Part shown: one piece after another, positions 8,688-16,994 of the stretch
Layout of the letters: each line of letters opens with the position of its first letter
Numbering within the stretch: the first letter of the stretch is position 1
From: Georgenia yuyongxinii
GTDB lineage: Bacteria; Actinomycetota; Actinomycetes; Actinomycetales; Actinomycetaceae
Direction: 5' to 3'
Length of the DNA: 64,000 nucleotides
NCBI RefSeq assembly: GCF_006352065.1
Contig: NZ_CP040915.1
Span: 372,001-436,000 of the forward strand
Notes under the pieces: generated by a model
What the model was told of the DNA's origin: nothing
Databases searched by the model: none
The model's input: only the letters and a program-made list of their open reading frames with translations
Position numbers and translations under genes: made by a program

Positions 8688-9185
8688 TCAGCCTACGGGG
8701 CGGTGCCAGTCGCCGGAGCGGCCCCCGGACTTCGCCACCACCTTGACGGCGGTGATCTCCGCGGACCGGTCCACGCCCTTGACCATGTCGACCACCGCCA
8801 GCGCCGCGACGCAGACCGCGGTGAGGGCCTCCATCTCCACCCCGGTCCGGTCGGCCGTGCGCACGGTGGCGGTGATGACCACCCGGTCCGCCGCCAGCTC
8901 GAGGTCCACGGTGGCGCCGTGCACGCCGATGGTGTGGGCCAGCGGCAGCAGCTCGGGCGTCTTCTTTGCGGCGGCGATGCCGGCGATGCGGGCGACGGCG
9001 AGCACGTCGCCCTTGGGCACGGTGCCCTCGCGCAGCGCTGTCATCACGTGCTGGCTGCAGCGGACCTCGCCGGTGGCGACCGCTTCGCGGACGGTGGGCT
9101 GCTTGCCGGTGACGTCGACCATCCGGGCGTGCCCGGCGTCGTCGAGGTGGGTCAGCCGCAGGACGGGCTCGTCGGTGGTGCTCAC
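8688..9185 (-). CDS. moaC: Cyclic pyranopterin monophosphate synthase MoaC
   Basis: MoaC converts the MoaA product 3',8-cyclo-7,8-dihydro-GTP to cyclic pyranopterin monophosphate. The 165-residue protein begins at a GTG (9185) whose codon overlaps the moeA stop as GTGA, implying translational coupling. Recognisable features are LTHLDDAGHARMVDVTGK at the N terminus, KKTPELLPLAHTIGVHG (family consensus KxTSxLIPLCHPL), the TGVEMEALTAV segment and DMVKGVDR (MxK). The usual Cys-His-Pro of the PLCHPL motif reads Ala-His-Thr here, keeping the His. No moaA is in the window, so the substrate must come from a gene elsewhere. Confidence 0.94.
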   Translation of the reverse strand: MSTTDEPVLRLTHLDDAGHARMVDVTGKQPTVREAVATGEVRCSQHVMTALREGTVPKGDVLAVARIAGIAAAKKTPELLPLAHTIGVHGATVDLELAADRVVITATVRTADRTGVEMEALTAVCVAALAVVDMVKGVDRSAEITAVKVVAKSGGRSGDWHRPVG

Positions 9186-10447
9186 GGGACCATCATGACG
9201 CGTACGACGTCGCCCTCCGCCACGGCCTCCACGTCGGCGTCGACCACCGCGAGCGCGTCGGCCCGCGCGAGGGACGCCACCAGGTGGGAGCCCGAGCCGC
9301 CCACGGTGGCCGGGCGCACCCGCAGCTCGCCGTCGCGCACCTCCTCCACAGCCACCGGCATGAACTGTCGCCGACCGGCCGGGCACCGCCAGCCGGTGGC
9401 GGCGACGGCGTCGGTGGTGGGGCGCGGGCCCGCGTCGGCCACCAGCGCGCGCATCCGCTGCAGCGCGGGGTGGACGAACACCTGGAAGCTCACGAACACG
9501 CTCACCGGGTTGCCCGGCAGGCAGAACATCGGCACGCCGGGGCCGCCGTCGGGGCGGGCGAGCACCCCGAAGCCTTGCGGCTTGCCCGGCTGCATGGCGA
9601 CGCGCTCGAAGCTCACCTCGCCGAGCGGGGCGAGCACCTCCTTGACGACGTCGTACGCGCCCGCGCTGACCCCGCCGGTGGTGACGATCGCGTCCACCCG
9701 GCCCAGGTTCTCGGTGAGGCGGGCACGCAGGGCGGCGGCGTCGTCGACCACCGCGCCGAGCACCACCGGCACCGCGCCGGACTCACGGACCATGCCGGCC
9801 ACGAGCGTCTCGTTGGAGTCCGGGATCTGCCCGTGCGCCAGCGGCTCCCCGGGCGTCACGAGCTCGGAGCCGGTGGACAGCACGCCCACGCGCACCGGGG
9901 GGTGAACGAGCAACGTGCCGTGCCCGGTGGAGGCCGCGGTGGACAGGTCGCGGGCGCGCAGCCGCGTCCCGGCCCGCAGCACGACCGTGCCGGGGGCGAC
10001 GTCACCCGCGGCCCGGCGCACGTGGGCGCCGGGCCGGGCGGGCTGGCGGATCTGGACGACCTGGGGCAGGCGGGCGCCCTCGCCCGGGCCCGCCACCTGG
10101 TCGGTCGCCTCCACGGGGACGACGGCGTCCGCGCCCGGCGGCATCGGCGCACCGGTCATGATCCGCACGGCGGTCCCGGGCGCGACCGGTGGCCGCTCGG
10201 CCGAGCCCGCGGGCAGGTCGCCGACCACCTGCAGCCGCACCGGCACGGTCTCGCTCGCACTCGTTACGTCGGCCGCCTGCACGGCGTAGCCGTCCATCGC
10301 GGAGTTGTCGAACGGTGGCACCGCGACGGTGGCCGCGACGTCCTGGGCCAGCACGCACCCGAGTGCCTGCGCCAACGGCAGTGCACGCGGTGGCAGCGGG
10401 GCCACGGCTGCCAGGATGCGGTCCAGGTGCTGCTCGACGGTGATCAT
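9182..10447 (-). CDS. moeA: Molybdopterin molybdenumtransferase MoeA
   Basis: MoeA inserts molybdate into adenylylated molybdopterin. The product is 421 residues, a normal length. Diagnostic motifs are PPFDNSAMDGYAVQAADV near residue 45, VRIMTGAPMPPGADAVVPVE near residue 95, STGSELVTPGEPL near 190, DAIVTTGGVSAGAYDVVKE near 255, and CLPGNPVSVFVSF near 320. It is the second gene of the Moco operon: 57 bp after moeZ and overlapping moaC by 4 bp. Confidence 0.96.
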   Translation of the reverse strand: MITVEQHLDRILAAVAPLPPRALPLAQALGCVLAQDVAATVAVPPFDNSAMDGYAVQAADVTSASETVPVRLQVVGDLPAGSAERPPVAPGTAVRIMTGAPMPPGADAVVPVEATDQVAGPGEGARLPQVVQIRQPARPGAHVRRAAGDVAPGTVVLRAGTRLRARDLSTAASTGHGTLLVHPPVRVGVLSTGSELVTPGEPLAHGQIPDSNETLVAGMVRESGAVPVVLGAVVDDAAALRARLTENLGRVDAIVTTGGVSAGAYDVVKEVLAPLGEVSFERVAMQPGKPQGFGVLARPDGGPGVPMFCLPGNPVSVFVSFQVFVHPALQRMRALVADAGPRPTTDAVAATGWRCPAGRRQFMPVAVEEVRDGELRVRPATVGGSGSHLVASLARADALAVVDADVEAVAEGDVVRVMMVP

Positions 10448-10504
10448 GCGGCTCCTCTCCCGCCTTTCAGGCGCAGGCGGGCGGGTCGGTCGGGTCGGGG
10501 CGGG

Positions 10505-11791
10505 TCAGTAGGTGGGCAGGGTGGGGTCGACGTCCTCGACCCAGGCCAGCACGCCGCCGTCGACGTTGACGGCCCGGGCGCCGGCGTCGCGCAGGGCGCG
10601 GACGGCGTCGGCGGAGCGCTGGCCGCTGCGGCAGTGCACGAGCAGCTCGCGAGCCACCCCGCCCGGCCGGGCCAGGCCCAGCCGGTGCACGGCCGCCTCG
10701 GGATCGGTGAGGACCTTCCCGAGCGGGATGCCCACCGCGCCGGGGATGGCCACGATGCTCCGCTCGGCGGGCTCGCGGACGTCGAGGAGGACGAAGTCGT
10801 CGGCGCCCCGCTCCCGGGCGGTGAGCCGCTCGGCAAGCTCGGCGGCGGAGATGGCCGGCGGCTCGGCGAGCGCTGGGGCGGGTGCCGCGACGTCGCTGAC
10901 CAGGCAGGCGGCACCGGCGGAGCCGGCCGGGCTGCCCGTGGGGTCGTAGCCCAGCTCGGCGACCGTGGCGGGCGGCCGGGCGCCGGTACGGGGCCGCACC
11001 GGCAGCTCGCTCCAGCGTGAGGAGAGCGCGTCCAGGACCAGCACCCGGCCCAGGAGCGGCTCGCCGGTGCCGGTGATGAGCTTGACCGCCTCGGTGGCCA
11101 TGACCGAACCAACCTGCCCGCACATCGCGCCGAGCACGCCGGCCTGCCCGCACGACGGGGTGGTTCCGGCCGGCGGCGGGGAAGGGAACAGGTCCCGCAG
11201 GGTGACGGCGGGGGGCAGGTCCGAGGCGTCCGCCGCGGCAGCGCGGCCGGCGGCGGGTCGGGGCCGGGACCAGAACACCGAGACCTGGGCGTCGAAGCGC
11301 AGGATCGAGCCCCACACGAGGGGCAGACCCAGCTCGGCGCAGACGTCGTTGACCAGGTAGCGGGTGGGGAAGTTGTCCGTGCCGTCGAGCACGAGGTCGT
11401 AGGCCGCGAAGATGTCCCGGGCGTTGGCCGCGTCCAGCCGGAGGTGGTGCCGGGTGACCTCGACCTCGGGGTTGAGCGCGTGCATCTTCTCGGCTGCGGA
11501 GTCCACCTTCGGTCTGCCGACGTCGGCGAGGGTGTGGATGACCTGGCGCTGGAGGTTCGAGGCGTCCACGACGTCGTCGTCGACGATGCCCACCTGGCCC
11601 ACCCCGGCCGCCGCGAGGTACAGCAGCGCCGGGGCGCCGAGGCCGCCGGCACCCATCACCAGCACCCGAGCGGCGCGCAGCCGGCGCTGCCCGTCCTCGC
11701 CGAGCTGACCGAGCAGCAGATGGCGCGAGTACAGCTGGACCTGCTCACGTGTGAGCGGCGGACCCGGGTCGACCAGGGGCGGCAGTGGCAT
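10505..11791 (-). CDS. moeZ: Adenylyltransferase/sulfurtransferase MoeZ (ThiF-rhodanese fusion)
   Basis: MoeZ activates a small sulfur-carrier protein (MoaD/ThiS/CysO type) by adenylation and then thiolates it. An N-terminal ThiF/MoeB domain (about residues 15-280) shows YSRHLLLGQLGEDGQRRL, the ATP loop VMGAGGLGAPALLYLAAAG and DGTDNFPTRYLVND. A C-terminal rhodanese domain (about 330-428) has LLDVREPAE and the active-site Cys in LLVHCRSGQRS. Length is 428 residues from the ATG at 11791, where MPLPPLVDPGPPLTREQV lines up with mycobacterial MoeZ; an in-frame ATG at 11809 would add six residues. It heads the moeZ-moeA-moaC-mobA operon. A cognate MoaD-like carrier is not in the window. Confidence 0.93.
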   Translation of the reverse strand: MPLPPLVDPGPPLTREQVQLYSRHLLLGQLGEDGQRRLRAARVLVMGAGGLGAPALLYLAAAGVGQVGIVDDDVVDASNLQRQVIHTLADVGRPKVDSAAEKMHALNPEVEVTRHHLRLDAANARDIFAAYDLVLDGTDNFPTRYLVNDVCAELGLPLVWGSILRFDAQVSVFWSRPRPAAGRAAAADASDLPPAVTLRDLFPSPPPAGTTPSCGQAGVLGAMCGQVGSVMATEAVKLITGTGEPLLGRVLVLDALSSRWSELPVRPRTGARPPATVAELGYDPTGSPAGSAGAACLVSDVAAPAPALAEPPAISAAELAERLTARERGADDFVLLDVREPAERSIVAIPGAVGIPLGKVLTDPEAAVHRLGLARPGGVARELLVHCRSGQRSADAVRALRDAGARAVNVDGGVLAWVEDVDPTLPTY

Positions 11792-12122
11792 GGCCAACAC
11801 TCTAAGCATCCCCGCGCGCCCGGAGGGCGGCCCTTCGTCACCCGTGGCCGGACGGACAGGTCACGGCGTGATTTTGAGGGCGGTGCGGTGCCCGAAGACA
11901 GCGTGGCGGGAGGGCGAGGTCACAGCCGCGCGCCTGGTTTCTGCTGCATGTGTTGGATAACCTGTTTCGAGGCGGTGTCTTCCGTAATGACCCGACCCGG
12001 CCTGATGGCTCGTCGCCGCATGGAGGGCCGACCGGGTGCGATGACGCGCCGCCCCCATGACCACCTGGGTGCCGCGTGCCGCATCGTGCTGGCCCGCGCG
12101 CTCAGAAGAACTAAGGAGCACC
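11792..12122. other. Intergenic stretch between moeZ and the repeat protein
   Basis: About 330 bp between divergent genes. A lower-GC patch near 11935-11975 (with TGTTGGATAACCTGTTTCG) could hold a promoter for the plus-strand repeat protein, giving it a leader of roughly 150 nt. No reading frame here has family similarity or a ribosome site that I can support. Confidence 0.4.
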
Positions 12123-12413
12123 ATGGCCATCGCCAGCACCTCACCTGCCACGACCGATCTCGCCGACCTGGGCGTCGCCCACCTGATCTGCGCCGACGGC
12201 CTGGGGGTCGCAGCCCCCGTGGCGCCGTCCGCGACGGTCGCCGAGCTGATGCGGGCCGACGGCCTCGGCGCGACAGCGCCTGCCGCCGCCCCGTCCACGA
12301 CGGTCGCGGACCTCATGCGCGCCGACGGCCTCGGCGCGTCCACTGCGCACCGCGCAACGGTCACGGTGCTCGCCGACGCCATGCGGGCCGACGGGCTGGT
12401 CCTGGCCGTCTGA
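12123..12413 (+). CDS. Unrecognised 96-residue protein with four ~22-residue ADGLG repeats
   Basis: I do not recognise this protein. The ATG at 12123 has a strong ribosome site (AAGGAG, about 5 nt upstream), and the stop is followed directly by a 28-bp perfect hairpin, so it looks like a complete monocistronic gene. The product is small, acidic and Ala/Leu-rich, and contains four copies of a motif related to TVADLMRADGLGA: ICADGLG at 22-28, MRADGLG at 43-49 and 65-71, MRADGL at 87-92. The motif period is 21, 22 and 22 residues. Neighbouring copies differ mostly at synonymous sites (for example GAGCTGATGCGG versus GACCTCATGCGC), suggesting selection on the protein repeat rather than a recent DNA duplication. 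There is no signal peptide, one Cys (23), no Lys and no Trp. A repeat-core precursor peptide, a scaffold or a regulator are all possible; none is shown. Confidence 0.75.
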   Translation: MAIASTSPATTDLADLGVAHLICADGLGVAAPVAPSATVAELMRADGLGATAPAAAPSTTVADLMRADGLGASTAHRATVTVLADAMRADGLVLAV

Positions 12414-12416
12414 CGA

Positions 12417-12478
12417 CCGCTACACGACTCGGCGAGCGCGCCAGCTGCAACTGGCGCGCTCGCCGAGTCGTGTAGCGG
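12417..12478. terminator. Perfect 28-bp inverted repeat after the repeat protein
   Basis: The left arm (12417-12444) and right arm (12451-12478) are exact reverse complements around a 6-nt loop CTGCAA. It begins 3 bp after the stop codon of the repeat-protein gene. No T-run follows, as is common for actinobacterial terminators. The stem is unusually long and perfect for a simple terminator. Confidence 0.8.
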
Positions 12479-12607
12479 TGGGACAGTGGCAGGCGCCGCA
12501 GGTGCCGGCACACCGGCCTTCGTGCGCCTGGCACGCATGCAGCTGTCTCGCGGCCGACGGCGACGTCCTAGGCTCGCAGGCACAGTCGAGCGTGGAGAGG
12601 AGCCGGG

Positions 12608-13126
12608 ATGGCGATCGAGGGCGACACCAAGGACTGGACCTGGGTGCTCCAGCGCCGCTGCGAGCAGTGCGGTGTGGAGTCCGCCCGCGAGGACCCGGCG
12701 AGCGTGCCCGCCCTGCTGCGTGACGCCGTCGGACGCTGGCGGGAGGTCCTGCGCCGCCCGGACGTGCGCGACCGTCCCGACGACGCCACCTGGTCCCCCC
12801 TTGAGTACGCCGCCCATGTGCGGGACGTCTTCGGCGTGTTCGCCGGCCGGCTCCGGCTCATGGTCGACGAGGGCGAGCCGACGTTCGCCGACTGGGATCA
12901 GGACGGCGCCGCGGTCGCGGGCGAGTACGCGAGCCAGGATCCAGCTGCGGTGTCCGCAGACCTGACGACGGCGGGGCTCGCCCTCGCCGACGCGTTCGCC
13001 GCCGTCCCGGCCCAGTCATGGGAGCGTCGAGGCCTGCGAAGCAACGGCTCGGAGTTCACCGTCCGCACGCTGGGCCAGTACTTCATCCACGACGTTCTGC
13101 ATCACCTGCACGACGTACGGGGCTGA
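12608..13126 (+). CDS. DinB-like four-helix protein
   Basis: The 172-residue product resembles the DinB/YfiT-like superfamily of metal-binding helical bundles, whose actinobacterial members include mycothiol-dependent transferases. Signs are WSPLEYAAHVRDVFGVFAGR with the first likely metal His (AAHV), and near the end LGQYFIHDVLHHLHDVRG, where the closely spaced His residues would complete the metal site. The N terminus contains CEQCGVE, a CxxC pair sometimes seen in this subgroup. The ATG at 12608 has GGAG-type ribosome site upstream. The substrate cannot be told from sequence. Confidence 0.75.
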   Translation: MAIEGDTKDWTWVLQRRCEQCGVESAREDPASVPALLRDAVGRWREVLRRPDVRDRPDDATWSPLEYAAHVRDVFGVFAGRLRLMVDEGEPTFADWDQDGAAVAGEYASQDPAAVSADLTTAGLALADAFAAVPAQSWERRGLRSNGSEFTVRTLGQYFIHDVLHHLHDVRG

Positions 13127-13160
13127 CGGCCCGGCGCCGTATACGGGGCTGACGGCCCGG
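13116..13160 (+). repeat. 19-bp direct repeat across the DinB-like stop codon
   Basis: TACGGGGCTGACGGCCCGG occurs at 13116-13134 and again at 13142-13160. The first copy includes the last codons and stop of the DinB-like gene; the second repeats the same end in the spacer. It looks like a small slippage duplication. Confidence 0.8.
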
Positions 13161-13243
13161 GCGGTGCCGGCCCTGTGAGACTGCGTCGGGGTCGCGGTGG
13201 GACTCGACGCAGCCACGGTGGGCAAGTGCACACCCCCACAGAT

Positions 13244-13270
13244 AGATGCATGCTGCATGTAGATGTAGCC
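13244..13270. promoter_or_regulatory. Probable MarR operator/promoter
   Basis: Immediately before the marR-like GTG start lies the dyad ATGCA-TGC-TGCAT (13246-13258), flanked by a repeated TAGATG (TAGATGCATGC and TAGATGTAGCC). This AT-richer patch in a GC-rich setting is a likely autoregulatory MarR site overlapping the promoter. A start at 13279 would leave almost no 5' leader. Confidence 0.55.
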
Positions 13271-13278
13271 TGTTCGTC

Positions 13279-13782
13279 GTGCCCGAATCGCCCGAGTCCA
13301 TGCGTCTTGCCGCCGAACGCGTCCTTGACCGGATGGCCCTGCTGAACCGGCGCTCCCGCGCCTTCGCGGCGACCGTCGCGCAGCGCAGCGGGCTGCAGCC
13401 CGCTCAGGTCCAGCTGCTCTTCGCCCTGTACCGGGCGAGCGAGTGCCGGGTGGCCGCCCTGGCCGAGCAGCAGCTCGTCGACCCCTCCGTGGCCAGCCGG
13501 CAGATCGCCTCGCTGGAGAAGGCTGGCCTGATCGCCCGGCGCTCAGACCCGGAGGACGGCCGGGCGACCCTGGTCTCCCTCACCGAGGCCGGTCTCGACC
13601 GCCTGCGGGCCCTGCGCCGGCTGCACGTCACGGCCGCCGCTGACGCCGTGGCGGACTGGCCGCTCGAGCACGTCGACCGGCTGGCCGCGGATCTCGAGGT
13701 CCTCATCGGCGGGATCGAGCACGCCCATTCCAATTTTGCCGGCCTGGAGCCGGATAACGAACAACAGGAGCAGCACGCGTGA
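13279..13782 (+). CDS. MarR-family transcriptional regulator
   Basis: This is a winged-helix repressor-type protein of 167 residues from the GTG at 13279. The MarR core is evident: LQPAQVQLLFALYRASECRVAALAEQ (helices alpha2-alpha3), VDPSVASRQIASLEKAGLIARR (recognition helix) and the wing SDPEDGRATLVSLTEAG with its conserved DxR. An in-frame ATG at 13246 lies within the presumed operator, so the GTG is preferred. The stop codon overlaps the start of the downstream drug transporter (GTGA at 13779), so the pair is translationally coupled. It most likely represses the transporter and itself, with release by a small-molecule ligand. Confidence 0.92.
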   Translation: MPESPESMRLAAERVLDRMALLNRRSRAFAATVAQRSGLQPAQVQLLFALYRASECRVAALAEQQLVDPSVASRQIASLEKAGLIARRSDPEDGRATLVSLTEAGLDRLRALRRLHVTAAADAVADWPLEHVDRLAADLEVLIGGIEHAHSNFAGLEPDNEQQEQHA

Positions 13783-15506
13783 CGAAGAAGCCCTTGACGT
13801 CCCGGCGGATCTACGCCGGGATGACGGCGGCGCAGGCCGAGACTGCGCACCACCAGCACCAGCAGGTCCTCAAGGTGCTGACCGGGCTGCTGATGGGCAT
13901 GTTCGTTGGCAACCTGACCGGCACCATCGTCGGCAACGCCCTGCCCGTGATCGTCGCGGAGATCGGCGGCACTCAGCAGCAGTACACGTGGATCGTCACC
14001 TCGACGATCCTCGCCTCGACCGCCGCGACGCCGATCTTCGGCAAGCTCGCCGATCTCTTCGACAAGAAGAAGCTGCTCGTCGCCTCGATGGTCATCTTTT
14101 TGGCGGGCTCGTTCCTCGCCGGGCTCTCCACCTCGGCCGGCATGCTGATCGCGCTGCGGGTGCTCCAGGGTGTCGGGATGGGCGCCAACATGGTGCTCAC
14201 CCAGATCATCATCGCCTCGATCATCCCGCCGCGGCAGCGTGGCCGGTACAACGGCTACATGGGTGCGGTCATCGCCGTCGCCACCGTCGCCGGGCCGCTG
14301 ATCGGCGGACTCATCGTGGACACGCCGTGGCTCGGATGGCGCTGGACGTTCTGGATCGTCATCCCCTTCATGATCGCCGCGATGGCCGTGATCATCCGGG
14401 GCCTCGAAGTGCCCGGGACGGGCCGTCCCGGCGCCAAGGTCGACTGGGCCGGCGCCGCGCTGATCATCCTCTCGGCGTCCCTGCTGCTCATGTGGGTCTC
14501 ATTCGCGAACCACGAGTTCGCCTGGGTCTCCTGGCAGAGCGGCGCGATGGTGGGCGGCGCGCTGGTCGCCGCGGTGGCCTTCGTGCTCGTGGAGCGCCGG
14601 GCCAGCGAGCCGGTCGTGCCGCTGAGCATCCTCACCAACCGGACGACGTCGCTGGCGATCCTCGCCAGCCTCGCGGTCGGGACTGCCCTGTTCGGCACGA
14701 ACATCTTCCTCGGCCAGTACTTCCAGATCGGCCGTGGCTTCACCCCGACCGTGGCCGGCATGCTGGGCCTGCCGCTCGTGCTGGGCCTGCTCGTCTCCTC
14801 CACGGTCGCCGGCCGCCTCGTGACGGCGTCGGGCACGTGGAAGAAGTACACCGTGACCGGGATGGCGCTCCTCGCGGTCGGCATGGTCCTGATGGGCACG
14901 GCCGGTGCCACGACGAGCCTGGCCCTGATCAGCCTGTACCTGCTCATCGCCGGCGTCGGGCTGGGCGCGTCGATGCAGAACCTCGTCCTCGCCGTCCAGA
15001 ACACCGTGTCCATCGGCAACGTCGGAGTGGCCACCTCCACGGTCACCTTCTTCCGCACCCTCGGCGGGGCCATCGGGATCCAGGTGCTCGGTGCGCTGTA
15101 CACGGTGCGGGTGACCGCGCTGACGCGGGAGGGCTTCGCCGCACAGGGCGTGGACGCCTCCGGGCTGGACGCCTCGACCTCCTCGCTCGACCTCAGCGTG
15201 CTCCCGGCCCCGCTGGAGCAGGCGGTGCGCGACGCCTACGGCAACGGCATCGGCATCGTGTTCGTGGTCGCGGCGGTCTTCGGGGTCATCGGGCTGGTCG
15301 CCGCCGCGCTGATGCGCGGCACCACGCTGCGCAGCACCTGGGACGTGCCGGAGACGAGCGAGCGGGTGATTCAGGAGGTGGTGGCATCTGAGCCGGAGAG
15401 TGACGGCGCGGCAGAGACGCGTGTCAGTGCGGTTGACGCGCGCGTCAGTGCGGCATCCCAGCCCGGTACAGCTGAGCGGGCCGGCGGCCGACGACCCGCT
15501 GGCTGA
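13779..15506 (+). CDS. DHA2-family (14-TMS) drug efflux MFS transporter
   Basis: The 575-residue protein is a proton-driven multidrug exporter of the DHA2 type. Visible are TM1 with LMGMFVGNLTGTIVGNALPVI (motif D1-like), the loop motif GKLADLFDKKKLL (motif A), RVLQGVGMGANMVL (motif B) and ATVAGPLIGGLIVD (motif C, antiporter signature). Hydrophobic segments continue to about residue 515, followed by a polar tail of about 55 residues rich in Glu, Ala and Ser. It is coupled to the MarR gene by a 4-bp overlap with a ribosome site (CAGGAG) inside the marR end. A strong hairpin follows at 15594. Confidence 0.93.
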   Translation: MTKKPLTSRRIYAGMTAAQAETAHHQHQQVLKVLTGLLMGMFVGNLTGTIVGNALPVIVAEIGGTQQQYTWIVTSTILASTAATPIFGKLADLFDKKKLLVASMVIFLAGSFLAGLSTSAGMLIALRVLQGVGMGANMVLTQIIIASIIPPRQRGRYNGYMGAVIAVATVAGPLIGGLIVDTPWLGWRWTFWIVIPFMIAAMAVIIRGLEVPGTGRPGAKVDWAGAALIILSASLLLMWVSFANHEFAWVSWQSGAMVGGALVAAVAFVLVERRASEPVVPLSILTNRTTSLAILASLAVGTALFGTNIFLGQYFQIGRGFTPTVAGMLGLPLVLGLLVSSTVAGRLVTASGTWKKYTVTGMALLAVGMVLMGTAGATTSLALISLYLLIAGVGLGASMQNLVLAVQNTVSIGNVGVATSTVTFFRTLGGAIGIQVLGALYTVRVTALTREGFAAQGVDASGLDASTSSLDLSVLPAPLEQAVRDAYGNGIGIVFVVAAVFGVIGLVAAALMRGTTLRSTWDVPETSERVIQEVVASEPESDGAAETRVSAVDARVSAASQPGTAERAGGRRPAG

Positions 15507-15593
15507 CGCCGCACGCGCAGTTCGCGCGTTCGACTGCCGGACGCGCGGGCGTGTTCAAGAGCCCTGCGCGACGGGGACAGAGGTAGGACAGCG

Positions 15594-15643
15594 AACGAGA
15601 TGGCGAAAATGGTTGGTACGGCAGCCATTTTCGCCATCTCGTT
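15594..15643. terminator. Bidirectional terminator hairpin
   Basis: AACGAGATGGCGAAAATGG (15594-15612) is exactly repeated in reverse complement at 15625-15643 around a 12-nt loop. It sits between the convergent transporter and hydrolase genes. The A-rich/T-rich inner stem gives a usable U-tract in both directions. Confidence 0.8.
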
Positions 15644-15691
15644 TGGCGGCGGGCCTCGTTGGGCGGCGCCGGCCCAGGTGTCGCCGGCTCG

Positions 15692-16783
15692 TCAGCCGGC
15701 GGCCGCAGCCTCGTCCTGCTCGCTGAGGCGCGCACCGGCCCATTCGACAGCCCCGCGCGAGTGGTACTCCCGCGCTGTGCCGGGGGAGAGCGCGAGGTCG
15801 TGGACCCCTCCGGGCACCTCCATGATGGTCACGTCCGGGCCGATCATCGGCGCCCGCTCGATCATCTGCCGCACGTCGAGCACCACGTCGGTGCTGCTGA
15901 GCTCGGCGGGGCCGGGATTGCGGCGGTCGCCGGACCGGGTGGAGCAGCACAGCAGTACGGGGACCTCGACGTCGAGGCCCCGGGCCACCTCCGCGTGCGC
16001 GCGCCGGACGGACCGGCTGAACCCGGCCCGGGCCGGGAACCCCGCATGCGGCTTGAGCGCGAGGTCGTACTCCCACTCCCCGCCGGTTGCGCTGTGGAGG
16101 TGCCGGCCGTACACCTCGCCGATGGTCCCCACCTTCAGGCTGGGCAGCCACCTTCCGAGCAGGTTCACCGCCGCCGTCAGGACGGTGCGCTCGAACCAGC
16201 CGCGGTTCAGGTCCAGCCACGGGGAGTTCAGGACGAGCGCGTCGATGCTGCCCGGGTGGTCCGCCGCCCACAGCACCGCCTGCAGACCGCCGGTGGAGTG
16301 GCCCAGCAGCACCACCTGGCGGGCACCGGCGCCGCGGATCAGATCCAGGGCCAGCCCGATCTCCTCGTCGTGCACGCGCAGGTCGCGTACGTCATTCGGG
16401 CGCGGGTGATTGTTGATCGACCGGCCGGCCCGGCGCAGGTCCAGCGCGTAGAAGTCGTAGCCGGCGTCGATCCACGCCTGGGCGTGGTCGGTCTGGAAGA
16501 AGTAGTCGACGAAGCCTGACAGGTACAGCACCGCGCGCTCGCGGCCACCGGCGTGCTCCTGGTGCACCAGGGTGGCCACGTCCGGAGCGGCGGGGTCCTC
16601 GCCGCCGTCGGTGCGTTCGGCGAGCAAGATGGTGCGGGCGACCCATGGCGGGCCGAGCAGGTCCTCCGGGGCTGCCAAGGTGGACAGGTCTGCGCGCGAC
16701 GGCGGGGCTGGTCGTGACCCCGGCAGGACATCGGTGGCCGGTAGCGCGGCGGGACCTGGACGTGCCGGATCGAGAACGCTCAT
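15692..16783 (-). CDS. Alpha/beta hydrolase (monoacylglycerol lipase-like)
   Basis: The 363-residue product is a serine hydrolase of the alpha/beta fold. The nucleophile elbow is GHSTGG (in VVLLGHSTGGLQAVLWA); the oxyanion region is LYLSGFVDYFFQTDHAQ; a likely acid is in the segment after VPVLLCCSTRSGD; and a likely catalytic His is in VPGGVHDLALS near the C terminus. The strand order and lid region (DLNRGWFERTVLTAAVNLLG) resemble the monoacylglycerol/lysophospholipase group. No signal peptide is seen, so it should be cytoplasmic. The substrate is unknown. It converges on the drug transporter and stands alone. Confidence 0.88.
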   Translation of the reverse strand: MSVLDPARPGPAALPATDVLPGSRPAPPSRADLSTLAAPEDLLGPPWVARTILLAERTDGGEDPAAPDVATLVHQEHAGGRERAVLYLSGFVDYFFQTDHAQAWIDAGYDFYALDLRRAGRSINNHPRPNDVRDLRVHDEEIGLALDLIRGAGARQVVLLGHSTGGLQAVLWAADHPGSIDALVLNSPWLDLNRGWFERTVLTAAVNLLGRWLPSLKVGTIGEVYGRHLHSATGGEWEYDLALKPHAGFPARAGFSRSVRRAHAEVARGLDVEVPVLLCCSTRSGDRRNPGPAELSSTDVVLDVRQMIERAPMIGPDVTIMEVPGGVHDLALSPGTAREYHSRGAVEWAGARLSEQDEAAAAG

Positions 16784-16994
16784 GGCCCGATCATTGCAGG
16801 GCCGCCCCCGGGGTGGCCCGGTGTCTGTGGGAAGTCGTGACTGGTCGATGCAGCCGCCCGGTCAGTGGGCACTGCCCGGCTCGCTGGTCCAGATGTTGGG
16901 AACTCACGGCGGGCGCCGACCGCCGACCGTGCCGTCGCGTAATGTGGCTGGCGCCACCCCGCGGACGGCGGGGCACCAGACGCAGGAGACGACC

